DNA of 64,000 nucleotides, from assembly GCA_947498415.1 (NCBI GenBank), contig CANMKB010000001.1, forward strand, positions 682,001-746,000, read 5' to 3'. This stretch comes from an uncultured Paracoccaceae bacterium. GTDB lineage: Bacteria > Pseudomonadota > Alphaproteobacteria > Rhodobacterales > Rhodobacteraceae. The position numbers and the translations under genes are program-made. Shown one piece after another: positions 46,155-54,231 of this stretch. The notes under the pieces are model-generated. The model did no database searches, was not told the origin of the DNA, and saw only the letters and a list, made by a program, of their open reading frames with translations. Every line of letters starts with the position of its first letter. Within the stretch, counting starts at the first letter, position 1.

Positions 46155-46573
46155 AGGTTTGGATCGTCGCCTTGTTCTACGTCGCGGCGTACGCTGTCTT
46201 GGGCGAGCATTTCACGAGTCGCGTCCATTTGGTCGAAGGTGCGATCCAGGAGAAAGCGCAGCTCAGGCGCAAACTTTAGTCCAAGCTTTTTACCGATGAT
46301 GCGGCGCATTTCGCCTTTGTTGCGGGCCAGCAGTTTAATCACTTCGTCTTGCCCTTTGCCGCCAAGCGGAAGCACATAGGCTGTTGCAATTCGCAAGTCA
46401 GGGGAGACACGAACCTCGCCCACAGTAATTGACATACGATTCAGGTCGGGGTCGTGAATGTCTCCACGCATCAGAATGTCTGACATGCCGCGGCGGATAA
46501 GTTCGCCGACGCGCAATTGACGTTGTGACGGGCCTGCGCCCTCATCGAAGTTGTTTTTAGCCATATTGGTCAC
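46151..46573 (-). CDS. rbfA: Ribosome-binding factor A
   Basis: RbfA assists late 16S rRNA folding in the 30S subunit, especially in the cold. The KH-like protein has [19 protein letters not shown] near the start, [19 protein letters not shown] and [15 protein letters not shown]. Two starts are possible: a GTG at 46573 with AAAAGG five bases upstream (140 residues), and an ATG at 46564 with no close ribosome site (137 residues); I kept the GTG. It is divergent from dapB. Confidence 0.93.
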   Translation of the reverse strand: MTNMAKNNFDEGAGPSQRQLRVGELIRRGMSDILMRGDIHDPDLNRMSITVGEVRVSPDLRIATAYVLPLGGKGQDEVIKLLARNKGEMRRIIGKKLGLKFAPELRFLLDRTFDQMDATREMLAQDSVRRDVEQGDDPNL

Positions 46574-46681
46574 TTATGCCTTTTCAAAAGACTTGCCAAG
46601 CAAAGCTGCCGTGATGTTGCAGTCTTTGCAAGCCATCGCGCAATGCGGTAAGGGCAGGGCAATACCGTAAAGGAGAATGTG

Positions 46682-47491
46682 ATGGAAGACCTGCCAGGCA
46701 TTGTGATCACCGGGGCCTCTGGCCGCATGGGCCAAATGTTGATCAAGACTGTGATCGAAAGTGACAAAGCACGTTTGGTTGGCGCGATCGAACGTGAAGG
46801 CCATGACTGGGTTGGTCAGGATGTGGGTGTCGCCATGGGTGGTGCCGAAATTGGCGTTAAGGTCACCGATAACCCGCTTGAGGCATTCGCTAAAGCACAG
46901 GCCGTCATCGATTTCACCGCACCAGCCGCAACATTGGCGTTCTCTAAATTGGCTGCCCAAGCTCGCGCTGTTCATGTCATCGGAACAACGGGGATGAGCG
47001 AAGAAGAAATCGCTGCGCTAGAACCAGCGTCTCATCATGCGGTGATTGTACGTGCTGGCAACATGAGCCTTGGCGTGAATCTATTGACTGTTCTCACTCA
47101 AAAGGTTGCAGCCGCATTGGACGAAGATTTCGACATTGAGGTCATCGAGGCGCATCACCATCACAAGGTTGACGCACCTTCTGGTACAGCTTTGATGCTG
47201 GGCGTGGCCGCTGCCGAAGGTCGGGGCGTGAAGCTCGCGGATGTTGCAGATCGTGGACGCGACGGGATAACCGGTGCACGAAAGCGCGGGGACATTGGCT
47301 TTACAGCGATTCGTGGGGGCGACATTGTTGGTGAGCATGACGTTCTTTTTGCCGCAGCGGGCGAACGCATTGTTTTGCGCCACCTTGCGACGGATCGATC
47401 CATCTTTGCGCGTGGCGCACTCAAGGCTGCGCTATGGGGGCAAAGTCAAAAACCCGGCGCCTATGATATGATCGACGTATTGGGGCTTTAG
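46682..47491 (+). CDS. dapB: 4-hydroxy-tetrahydrodipicolinate reductase
   Basis: DapB reduces hydroxytetrahydrodipicolinate with NAD(P)H in the lysine/meso-diaminopimelate pathway. The 269 residues have the N-terminal dinucleotide fold [17 protein letters not shown] (residues 8-24), [19 protein letters not shown] and the substrate-binding [19 protein letters not shown] (about 154-172) with its signature histidines and Lys. AGGAG sits six bases before the ATG at 46682, better placed than the in-frame GTG at 46679. A terminator follows. Confidence 0.96.
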   Translation: MEDLPGIVITGASGRMGQMLIKTVIESDKARLVGAIEREGHDWVGQDVGVAMGGAEIGVKVTDNPLEAFAKAQAVIDFTAPAATLAFSKLAAQARAVHVIGTTGMSEEEIAALEPASHHAVIVRAGNMSLGVNLLTVLTQKVAAALDEDFDIEVIEAHHHHKVDAPSGTALMLGVAAAEGRGVKLADVADRGRDGITGARKRGDIGFTAIRGGDIVGEHDVLFAAAGERIVLRHLATDRSIFARGALKAALWGQSQKPGAYDMIDVLGL

Positions 47492-47513
47492 TTTGTAAAG
47501 TCAGATTAGAACG

Positions 47514-47545
47514 AAAGGGCACATCATACGGTGTGCCCTTTTTTG
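47514..47545 (+). terminator. dapB terminator
   Basis: AAAGGGCACA pairs with TGTGCCCTTT around an 8-base loop and is followed by a T-run. It lies between dapB and the convergent DUF983 gene. Confidence 0.85.
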
Positions 47546-47551
47546 TTTGGA

Positions 47552-47929
47552 TTAGCCTTGTTCAAAGCCGTGCATGCGCTTGGCCCACTGATAGGCTACA
47601 ATCAGCCCTTTGATACGTGGCAACATCACAAGTGCTGCAACGATCGAGATGGCAGATAGAGAAAGCGCCATAAACAGGGGTGACGGACGCAGGCTTTCCC
47701 ACATCAACGTCATGAACAATCCAGCGATGTGACCAACCACCAAAATTGTGACGTAGGCGGGGCCGTCGTCGGCGCGATGATGGTGATATGCCTCGTGACA
47801 ATGAGGGCAGTTATCATTCACTTTTAGATAGCTGTGCAAGATTTTACCCTCGCCACAGTTTGGGCAACGGTTCATCAAACCGTTAATAATCGCGGGTTTG
47901 AGTGGACGATCAATTGCAAGATCAGTCAT
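47552..47929 (-). CDS. DUF983 zinc-ribbon membrane protein
   Basis: This 125-residue protein has an N-terminal zinc ribbon, with CPNCG (about residues 24-28) and CPHC (about 42-45), then two membrane segments (VTILVVGHIAGLFMTLM and FMALSLSAISIVAALVML). That is the DUF983 layout. Some members lie near cytochrome oxidase genes, but no such context is here and the function is unknown. The ATG at 47929 has GGAG seven bases upstream; a longer reading upstream lacks such support. Confidence 0.88.
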   Translation of the reverse strand: MTDLAIDRPLKPAIINGLMNRCPNCGEGKILHSYLKVNDNCPHCHEAYHHHRADDGPAYVTILVVGHIAGLFMTLMWESLRPSPLFMALSLSAISIVAALVMLPRIKGLIVAYQWAKRMHGFEQG

Positions 47930-48288
47930 GGTTCGCTCCAATATGATACAAAAGCGCAGATAGGCGCGTTCTATACAAGTTGCAATCTGGCCATCCTGCG
48001 ACCGAGCCGCGCAGGCAATGAGGTATAGAAGGTGGCTTAAAGACATCTTATCGGAAGTCATGAGCGTTTGCTGAATTTTTCTGGCAGAGCGTTTTGTAAT
48101 GTGAGAGGTTGAGAATAATTACTTTAGAGAAATGTGTTTGAGGATCGCAGCCGCGATCAGTGCATTTCACAAATGTATCATACGCATTTCCGATTGTTTA
48201 TTGTTGGCCAGAGCGTCAACTCATGTTCATATGTCGGCAATCAAAAAACTAAATAATCATTTAAGAAATGATCCAGACGGGAGTTAAA
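47930..48288 (+). promoter_or_regulatory. 359-base regulatory region before the betaine-transport operon
   Basis: No gene is visible here. Two inverted repeats stand out. GATCGC/GCGATC (48143-48158, spacer AGCC) lies mid-region. ATCATTT/AAATGAT (48256-48272, spacer AAG) ends eight bases before the GGGAG ribosome site of the binding-protein gene, where a bound protein or folded RNA could block expression. The last 100 bases are AT-rich, as expected for a promoter, but I could not fix -35 and -10 boxes. Confidence 0.45.
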
Positions 48289-49248
48289 ATGAAGAATTCA
48301 TTCAAATTGGGCGTATCTGCGCTGTCGATTATGGTTGCTGGCGCAGCCGGTGCTGCTGAAATGGGCGCTGTGGATGAGCCAATCAAATTGGCTCTGAACG
48401 AGTGGACCGGCCAGCACGTGACCACCCAAGTTGCAGGCGAAATGCTAAAGGCAGCGGGTTATAAGGTTGAGTATGTAACGGCCGGCATGATGAACCAATT
48501 CCAGGCTATTGCGGATGGCGATATTCACGCAACGCTGGAAATCTGGTCCTCAAACGTTTCTGATGAATACGCTCGCAAAATCGAAGAAGGCACAGTTGTC
48601 GAGATTGGTGATCTTGGACTGAATGCACGTGAAGGCATCGCATATCCTGCACACGTTGCTGAAATCTGCCCAGGCTTGCCTGCATGGGAAGCATTGAAAA
48701 ACTGCGCAGTCCAGTTTGCGACAGCTGAAACTATTCCAAACGGTCGCCTGGTCGACTACCCAGCTGATTGGGGGACACCGGGTGCAGACCGTATGCTTGG
48801 TCTTGAGTTGCCATTCAAAGCAGTTCCAGCCGGTTCCGAAGGTGCTTTGATTGCAGAACTTCGTGCATCTACAGAAAAGAAATCACCTTTGCTGATCACC
48901 TTCTGGCAGCCACATTGGGCGATGTCCGCGTATGACGTGCAGTTCGTTGATTTGCCAGCAGGTGAAGATGCTTGTTTCACCGACGCATCTTGGGGCCCAA
49001 ATCCAAATGCCGTGAATGACTGTGACTTTTCCCCATCGCGGATCTTCAAAGCAGGTTGGAGCGGTCTGGCAGACAAATGGCCAGCTGCTGCTGAAATCCT
49101 AACCAACTACACTTTGGCTGTTGAAGATCAGCAACCAATGATGGGTGCGGTCGATGTGGATGGCGAAGCCGTGGATGCGGTTGTTGCTGGCTGGATGGCT
49201 GAGAACGAAGCCAAGTGGAAACCAATCGTGGACGCGGCGACCCAGTAA
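48289..49248 (+). CDS. Glycine betaine/proline-type ABC substrate-binding protein
   Basis: This 319-residue periplasmic receptor has a signal peptide (cut at AGA before AEMG, about residue 23) and the OpuAC/ProX fold. Tryptophans in NEWTG, EIWSS and FWQPHW are candidates for the aromatic box that holds a quaternary ammonium group. It should deliver glycine betaine, choline, carnitine or proline betaine to the adjacent ABC importer. GGGAG lies four bases before the ATG at 48289; an in-frame ATG at 48268 has no such site. The ATPase gene starts 3 bases after its stop. Confidence 0.92.
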   Translation: MKNSFKLGVSALSIMVAGAAGAAEMGAVDEPIKLALNEWTGQHVTTQVAGEMLKAAGYKVEYVTAGMMNQFQAIADGDIHATLEIWSSNVSDEYARKIEEGTVVEIGDLGLNAREGIAYPAHVAEICPGLPAWEALKNCAVQFATAETIPNGRLVDYPADWGTPGADRMLGLELPFKAVPAGSEGALIAELRASTEKKSPLLITFWQPHWAMSAYDVQFVDLPAGEDACFTDASWGPNPNAVNDCDFSPSRIFKAGWSGLADKWPAAAEILTNYTLAVEDQQPMMGAVDVDGEAVDAVVAGWMAENEAKWKPIVDAATQ

Positions 49249-49251
49249 GTC

Positions 49252-50292
49252 ATGAGCAAAGCACCGGCGATTGAAGTCGAAGGCCTGTGGCAGGTCTTTG
49301 GCGAGAAGGCGAGCGATATCTTGAAAGAGGTTCGCTCGGCTGACACACGAAGCATAGCAACTGCATTGCAGGACAAGGGGCTTATCCCCGCTGTTCGTGA
49401 TGCGAACTTTGAGGTCCATTCTGGCGAGCTTTTCGTCATCATGGGGCTATCGGGATCGGGAAAATCGACCCTAATTCGCTGTATTTCACGTCTTGTCGAA
49501 CCAACTTCCGGTGCAGTGCGCATTGACGGAGAAGACATCCTTCAGGCGTCCAACAGTCGCCTGATCGAATTGCGTCGCCGTAAACTGGGCATGGTGTTTC
49601 AACACTTTGGCCTATTCCCTCATATGTCGGTGGCCGACAACGTTGCCTTTCCCTTGAAGATGCAAGGTGCAGGTAAGACCGAGCGCCGTGCGCGTGCGCT
49701 TGACGTGATTAAACTCGTGGGGCTTGAAGGGCGTGAAAGTGCCTATCCGCGCGAGCTATCTGGTGGTCAACGTCAACGCGTGGGCATTGCGCGTTCACTT
49801 GCAGTGAACCCAGATATTTGGTTTCTAGACGAGCCGTTCTCTGCTCTTGATCCATTGATCCGTCGTCAGTTGCAGGATGAATTCCTGAACATACAGGCGA
49901 CACTGAAAAAGTCTATTGTGTTCATCACTCACGACATCGCAGAGGCGCTGAAGCTGGCGGATCGTATTGCCATTATGCGCGATGGCGAGGTTGTGCAGAT
50001 TGGCACACCGACGCAAATCGTTTTGAACCCTGTTGATGATTATGTGCGTGAGTTTGCACGCGACATTCCAAAAGGTCGTCACATGACCATCAGTGAGGTG
50101 ATGGAGCCCGTTGGCGACAACCCTCTTGCCGGAGATTGGCCCGAGTTGCGTACCGGCATGTCACTTGAAGACGCTCTGACACAATGCGCCGCGACGTTCG
50201 AAGCCGTACCGGTGATGGACGGTGACGGAAAAGTCGTGGGCCAAGTGCGCCCTGAAAGCTTTGTGAAAGCGCTGGGGAGCGAAGCCACATGA
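49252..50292 (+). CDS. proV: Betaine/proline ABC transporter ATP-binding protein
   Basis: This 346-residue ATPase powers the importer. It has Walker A GLSGSGKST (about residues 64-72), the Q-loop, the signature LSGGQRQRVGIARSL (about 163-177), Walker B IWFLDEPFSALDP and the H-loop FITHDIAE. As in ProV and OpuAA it has a long N-terminal stretch (VEGLWQVFGEKA) and a C-terminal extension with a single degenerate CBS-like repeat (EAVPVMDGDGKVVGQV). CBS repeats sense ionic strength in OpuA. Its stop overlaps the permease start by 4 bases. Confidence 0.94.
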   Translation: MSKAPAIEVEGLWQVFGEKASDILKEVRSADTRSIATALQDKGLIPAVRDANFEVHSGELFVIMGLSGSGKSTLIRCISRLVEPTSGAVRIDGEDILQASNSRLIELRRRKLGMVFQHFGLFPHMSVADNVAFPLKMQGAGKTERRARALDVIKLVGLEGRESAYPRELSGGQRQRVGIARSLAVNPDIWFLDEPFSALDPLIRRQLQDEFLNIQATLKKSIVFITHDIAEALKLADRIAIMRDGEVVQIGTPTQIVLNPVDDYVREFARDIPKGRHMTISEVMEPVGDNPLAGDWPELRTGMSLEDALTQCAATFEAVPVMDGDGKVVGQVRPESFVKALGSEAT

Positions 50293-52310
50293 GCCTGACC
50301 AAAGGCGCATGGGCGGCGCTAATCACCGTTCTTGTGGGGGCGTTGTGTCTGTTTCTTGAGCCACACGTTGATTGGCTTGGCAAATGGCCGGCTGGCTGGA
50401 CTTTGCCGGTGAATGACTGGATCAGCCAAGGGCTGGGCGCGGCTCTGGGCATCTTAAAACCTGTCGCTCGCTTTTTTGCTTGGCTGCTCGCCTTTCCAAT
50501 GGATGGGCTTACATGGCTTTTGTCACAATCGCCTTGGCCCCTCACAATCGCTTCGGTCACGGCGTTGGGGTGGCGTTTAGGTGGTTGGAAAATGGCGCTT
50601 TTGGGCGCTGTTGGATTTGGTTTTGTGCTGATCTCTGGCTACTGGCTGCAATCCATGCGCACTTTGGCGCTGGTGTTCGTGTCAGTGCCACTCGCGCTGT
50701 TGATGGGGCTCGCCATTGGTATCCTGGCATATGAAGTGCCGCGCGTTAAATCGGGTGTGAACGTCGTGTTGGACGTTATGCAAACAGTGCCGACATTTGC
50801 CTATCTCACACCGCTTTTATTCTTGTTTGGATTTGGGCCGGTTGTGGGTCTCGTGGCCTCTGCCATCTATGCCGCGCCCCCGATGGCGCGAAACACTTTG
50901 TTGGGTTTAGAGCGCGTTGAACATGACATTCGTGAAGCCGCGATCATGTCTGGTGGAACACGCCGCCAACAGTTGTTCCTGGTGGAAATTCCGGCAGCCG
51001 CAAATCAGATTATGATTGGGGTTAACCAAAGCTTGATGGCGGCCCTTTCGATGGTGATCATCGCGGCGGTGATCGGTGGGTTTGATGACATCGGCTGGGA
51101 AGTTCTGCTTACGATGCGCAAGGCTTGGTTCGGTCAGGCGTTTCTTGCTGGATTGGTGATCGTTGTCTTTGCGATCGTAATTGATCGCATGTCTGCCACG
51201 CTCGCAACCCAACGCAAGGCGTTTGATCTACGTATAAGCGGAGCCATTGTTGGAATCGGCGCTATCCTGTCGTTCATCGTGAACCCAGACTCCACATCAT
51301 ATGCGATGATGGGTGGCGTCGCTGCGAGTGTTGATACCGCAGTGGGCACCTTTACCGCCAACAACGGTGCTGCGCTGGATAGCTTTAAAAACGGCGCAAT
51401 GTTCTATGGGCTCTTGCCGCTGCGTATTGGTTTGGATCAGGCCGTGCTGCCCTTTACATGGGGTTTCATGTGGCAGCCGCAGTATTCGCTGTGGCTCTTT
51501 GGTGTTGCGATCGCACTTGGTGCCGTTCTGGCCATCAAAGGGCGTGTGGCTCAGGGGATCGTTCTTATCATTGCCGTTGGTATTCTAGAGACCGGCATCG
51601 CCGATCTGCCTTGGCCCTTTGTCCTGATTGGCGTGGGCGCATTGGGTTGGATGGGCGGCGGATGGAAGCTTGCGCGTCTTATCACAATCTTGTTGGGCAC
51701 CATTCTGCTTGCAGGTCTTTGGGAGCGTGCTTTGCTTTCGCTTTATCTATCTGGTGCTTCGGTCTTTGCCTGTGCGGTGGTCGGCGGGCTTTTGGGGCTT
51801 TGGGCCGCATTAAGTAAAACAGCCTGGGCCATCATTCGTCCGATGTGTGATGTGCTTCAGACAATCCCGTTGTTTGTGTTCTTGATTCCTGTGTTGATGT
51901 TCTTTCAGATCGGAGAGTTCTCGGCTTTCTTGGCGATCTGCATGTACGCTGTCGTGCCGATGATCCGCTACACGCGCCACGGTTTGATCTCGACGCCACC
52001 GGACATGGTTGAGGCGGCTGTTTCTTCGGGTGCAACCAGGTGGCAAATGTTGCGAGAGGTGCGTGCACCCTATGCGGCTCCGTCAATCTTGTTGGGTCTT
52101 AATCAGACCATTCTATATGCCTTTGCGATGCTTGTAATTGCAGCGTTGATCGGCACCACTGGCCTTGGTCAGTCGATCTATCTTGCGTTGGGGCAAGCGG
52201 ACATCGGTATGGGGATCTCTGCCGGGGCCGCCATGGCCATTCTGGCGTTTATCGCAGATCGTCTGGTGCAAGGCTTTGCCGAAGACCGCCGCAAAGCGCT
52301 CGGCTTATAG
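50289..52310 (+). CDS. proW: Tandem-fused betaine/proline ABC permease
   Basis: This 673-residue protein contains two complete permease domains in one chain. The first (about residues 130-310) has DVMQTVPTFAYLTPLLFLFG and EAAIMSGGTRRQQLFLVEIP; the second (about 510-660) has DVLQTIPLFVFLIPVLMFF and EAAVSSGATRWQMLREVRAP. Each holds the EAA loop that docks on the ATPase. Around 14-16 hydrophobic segments are visible. The fused form should replace a ProW homodimer by one polypeptide. It ends the proX-proV-proW operon and overlaps proV by 4 bases. Confidence 0.92.
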   Translation: MSLTKGAWAALITVLVGALCLFLEPHVDWLGKWPAGWTLPVNDWISQGLGAALGILKPVARFFAWLLAFPMDGLTWLLSQSPWPLTIASVTALGWRLGGWKMALLGAVGFGFVLISGYWLQSMRTLALVFVSVPLALLMGLAIGILAYEVPRVKSGVNVVLDVMQTVPTFAYLTPLLFLFGFGPVVGLVASAIYAAPPMARNTLLGLERVEHDIREAAIMSGGTRRQQLFLVEIPAAANQIMIGVNQSLMAALSMVIIAAVIGGFDDIGWEVLLTMRKAWFGQAFLAGLVIVVFAIVIDRMSATLATQRKAFDLRISGAIVGIGAILSFIVNPDSTSYAMMGGVAASVDTAVGTFTANNGAALDSFKNGAMFYGLLPLRIGLDQAVLPFTWGFMWQPQYSLWLFGVAIALGAVLAIKGRVAQGIVLIIAVGILETGIADLPWPFVLIGVGALGWMGGGWKLARLITILLGTILLAGLWERALLSLYLSGASVFACAVVGGLLGLWAALSKTAWAIIRPMCDVLQTIPLFVFLIPVLMFFQIGEFSAFLAICMYAVVPMIRYTRHGLISTPPDMVEAAVSSGATRWQMLREVRAPYAAPSILLGLNQTILYAFAMLVIAALIGTTGLGQSIYLALGQADIGMGISAGAAMAILAFIADRLVQGFAEDRRKALGL

Positions 52311-52395
52311 CGTAGGTTTTGCGAAGATCAGAAAAAAGGAACATCGTTTCTCAGCGAGTGGGTAGGGCCCCCTCGTATACGTTTTGGCAAACGTC

Positions 52396-52581
52396 TTAGA
52401 AATCGACAGCGATGCCTTTTTTCTCCCAATCGCCATAACGCACAGGCTCGGGGCCATCGCGGCCACCCAGTTCTGGTGCCAAGTCTAGCTCATGTGCCTT
52501 TTTGCGTCGCTCTTCGGCTTCGGCCAAAGCGCGCTTTGCCGCTGCGGGCAGGTCTTGTTTCGACTGTTTGGGCTCACTCAT
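52396..52581 (-). CDS. DUF1674 / SDH assembly factor 4 homologue
   Basis: This 61-residue protein ends with GGRDGPEPVRYGDWEKKGIAVDF, the conserved tail of DUF1674 (SDHAF4 in mitochondria). SDHAF4 binds flavinylated SdhA before the succinate dehydrogenase complex closes; bacterial members are assumed to act alike. The N-terminus is charged and helical. The ATG at 52581 has GGAAAGG upstream, and a much longer reading upstream would run into the divergent rsmB start. The sdh operon itself is not in this window. Confidence 0.9.
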   Translation of the reverse strand: MSEPKQSKQDLPAAAKRALAEAEERRKKAHELDLAPELGGRDGPEPVRYGDWEKKGIAVDF

Positions 52582-52668
52582 AGCGGGCGCCTTTCCGGGG
52601 TTTCTTTCATAATGGGCCCTTGATATACGCCCCCATCCCCATTGGACAAGTGACTCAGGAGCCCTTTC

Positions 52669-53937
52669 ATGTCCCAAACCGGCGTTCAAGCGCGACGCAG
52701 CGCGGTCTATCTGCTGGATCAAATCTTGGGAGAAGGGCGATTGTTGTCAGAACTGATCGGTTCTGGTGCTCTCGATAAGCTTCAACCCGCAGAACGTGCC
52801 ACAGCTCAGCGCTTGGTTCTCGACACGCTTCGTGGATTGGAACGTGCTGATCGGCTTTTGCAGAAACACTTGCAGAAAAACCCGCCTTTGACTGTGCGCA
52901 ATGCTTTGCGCGTTGCAACGATTGAGCTATGCCAAGGTGGTGCAGCCCATGGTGTGGTGAACAGTGCGGTCGAAGTCGTTGGACACAATAAGCGTACCGC
53001 AACGATGAAGGGCCTCGTCAATGCAGTTCTTCGTAAAGTTGCCAATGACGGCCAAGAGGCTTGGTCTATCCTGCGCATTCCACGTTTGCCGAAATGGCTG
53101 CGTGGCCCATTGGTCGAGGCCTACGGGCCCGAAGTGATGATGCAGATCGAAAAGGCGCACTATGCGGGCGCGCCTTTGGACCTGACAGCTAAGGGTGACA
53201 AAGGTGCGTTGCATCGCTCGTTGGGTGGCACTTTGCTAGAAACAGGAAGCGTGCGTTTGACCGAAGCGGGGCAAGTCTCCACTTTGCCGGGCTTTAAAAA
53301 AGGCAGCTGGTGGGTGCAGGATTTCGCTGCAGCGATTCCCGTACAGGTGCTCGCGCCGACCGAAGGCGAGAAAGTGCTAGAGCTTTGCGCTGCGCCAGGT
53401 GGCAAGACGATGCAAATCGCGGCGACCGGGGCGGCAGTTCGAGCGGTTGATAACAGCAGATCACGGATGGAGCGCGTGCGGGAGAATTTGAAACGCACCA
53501 AACTGAAGGCTGAACTGGTTATCGGCGACGCGATGGCCGAAAGCGGCACTTGGGATGCAATTCTGTTGGATGCTCCATGTTCGGCCACCGGAACCATTCG
53601 CCGTCACCCAGATTTGCCGCACGCCAAGGACGGTAGCGAATTTGGTGAATTGATCGAGCTTCAAGCGCGGATGTTGGATCACGCGATTGATTTGCTCGCG
53701 CCGGGTGGTCGTTTAGTATTTTGTACCTGTTCGTTGTTGCCTGACGAAGGCGAGTGCCAGATCGATGATGTGTTAGAGCGCCATTCTGACCTAACTGTGG
53801 ATCGTGAAGCGCTGAACCTTCCTGGAATCGATCCGGCCTGGATCACCGAAGAGGGTGGCCTGCGCTTGCGGCCTGACTATCTGGCTGATCAAGGTGGCAT
53901 GGATGGTTTCTACGTTGCCTGCCTGCGTAAAGCGTAA
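52669..53937 (+). CDS. rsmB: 16S rRNA (cytosine-C5) methyltransferase RsmB family
   Basis: This 422-residue enzyme methylates a cytosine in 16S rRNA (C967 in E. coli) with S-adenosylmethionine. The N-terminal NusB-like domain (about residues 1-140) is followed by the Fmu/Sun methyltransferase. SAM-binding LCAAPGGKTMQIAA (about 240), DAPCSATGTIRRHP with the first catalytic Cys and CTCSLLPDEGE with the second (about 360) are diagnostic. AGGAG precedes the ATG. The downstream order (heparinase-like, purH, lspA) is conserved in Rhodobacterales. Confidence 0.93.
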   Translation: MSQTGVQARRSAVYLLDQILGEGRLLSELIGSGALDKLQPAERATAQRLVLDTLRGLERADRLLQKHLQKNPPLTVRNALRVATIELCQGGAAHGVVNSAVEVVGHNKRTATMKGLVNAVLRKVANDGQEAWSILRIPRLPKWLRGPLVEAYGPEVMMQIEKAHYAGAPLDLTAKGDKGALHRSLGGTLLETGSVRLTEAGQVSTLPGFKKGSWWVQDFAAAIPVQVLAPTEGEKVLELCAAPGGKTMQIAATGAAVRAVDNSRSRMERVRENLKRTKLKAELVIGDAMAESGTWDAILLDAPCSATGTIRRHPDLPHAKDGSEFGELIELQARMLDHAIDLLAPGGRLVFCTCSLLPDEGECQIDDVLERHSDLTVDREALNLPGIDPAWITEEGGLRLRPDYLADQGGMDGFYVACLRKA

Positions 53938-54231
53938 AAGACACAGAATGCGCTCTGTCTATGCGCCCCAAGCGATTCTGGAAAAACTATGGGGCCGGGG
54001 TTATTAGAGTAATTTTTTGCGGAATGCGGTCAAGAAGTTGCGATCTTCTTGTAATGGCAAGACACATGAGATGAGTGCTATTGCCATCATTTTGTTCGCA
54101 ATTCTGGTGGTTTCACAATGCAAAGTATCTCCGCTTAACCTGAGTTATGTTGCTTGGATTCAATCGGTGACTTTCCACCAAATGCGCAGTAAACTCTGAC
54201 GAAACGCCATCAGAGCGTAGAGGCAGTGTGA
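53938..54231 (+). other. Intergenic stretch with weak hairpins
   Basis: These 294 bases have no convincing gene. GCCCCA (53965-53970) and TGGGGC (53990-53995) form an inverted repeat with a 19-base loop, and a T6 run follows at 54013, a possible weak rsmB terminator. A 60-codon reading at 54017 has no ribosome site and looks incidental. The AT-rich second half may hold the promoter for the heparinase-like gene. Confidence 0.45.

Noticed and set aside
54017..54199. 60-codon reading before the heparinase-like gene
   Set aside because: There is no ribosome site and no recognisable sequence; the hydrophobic stretch alone is not enough.
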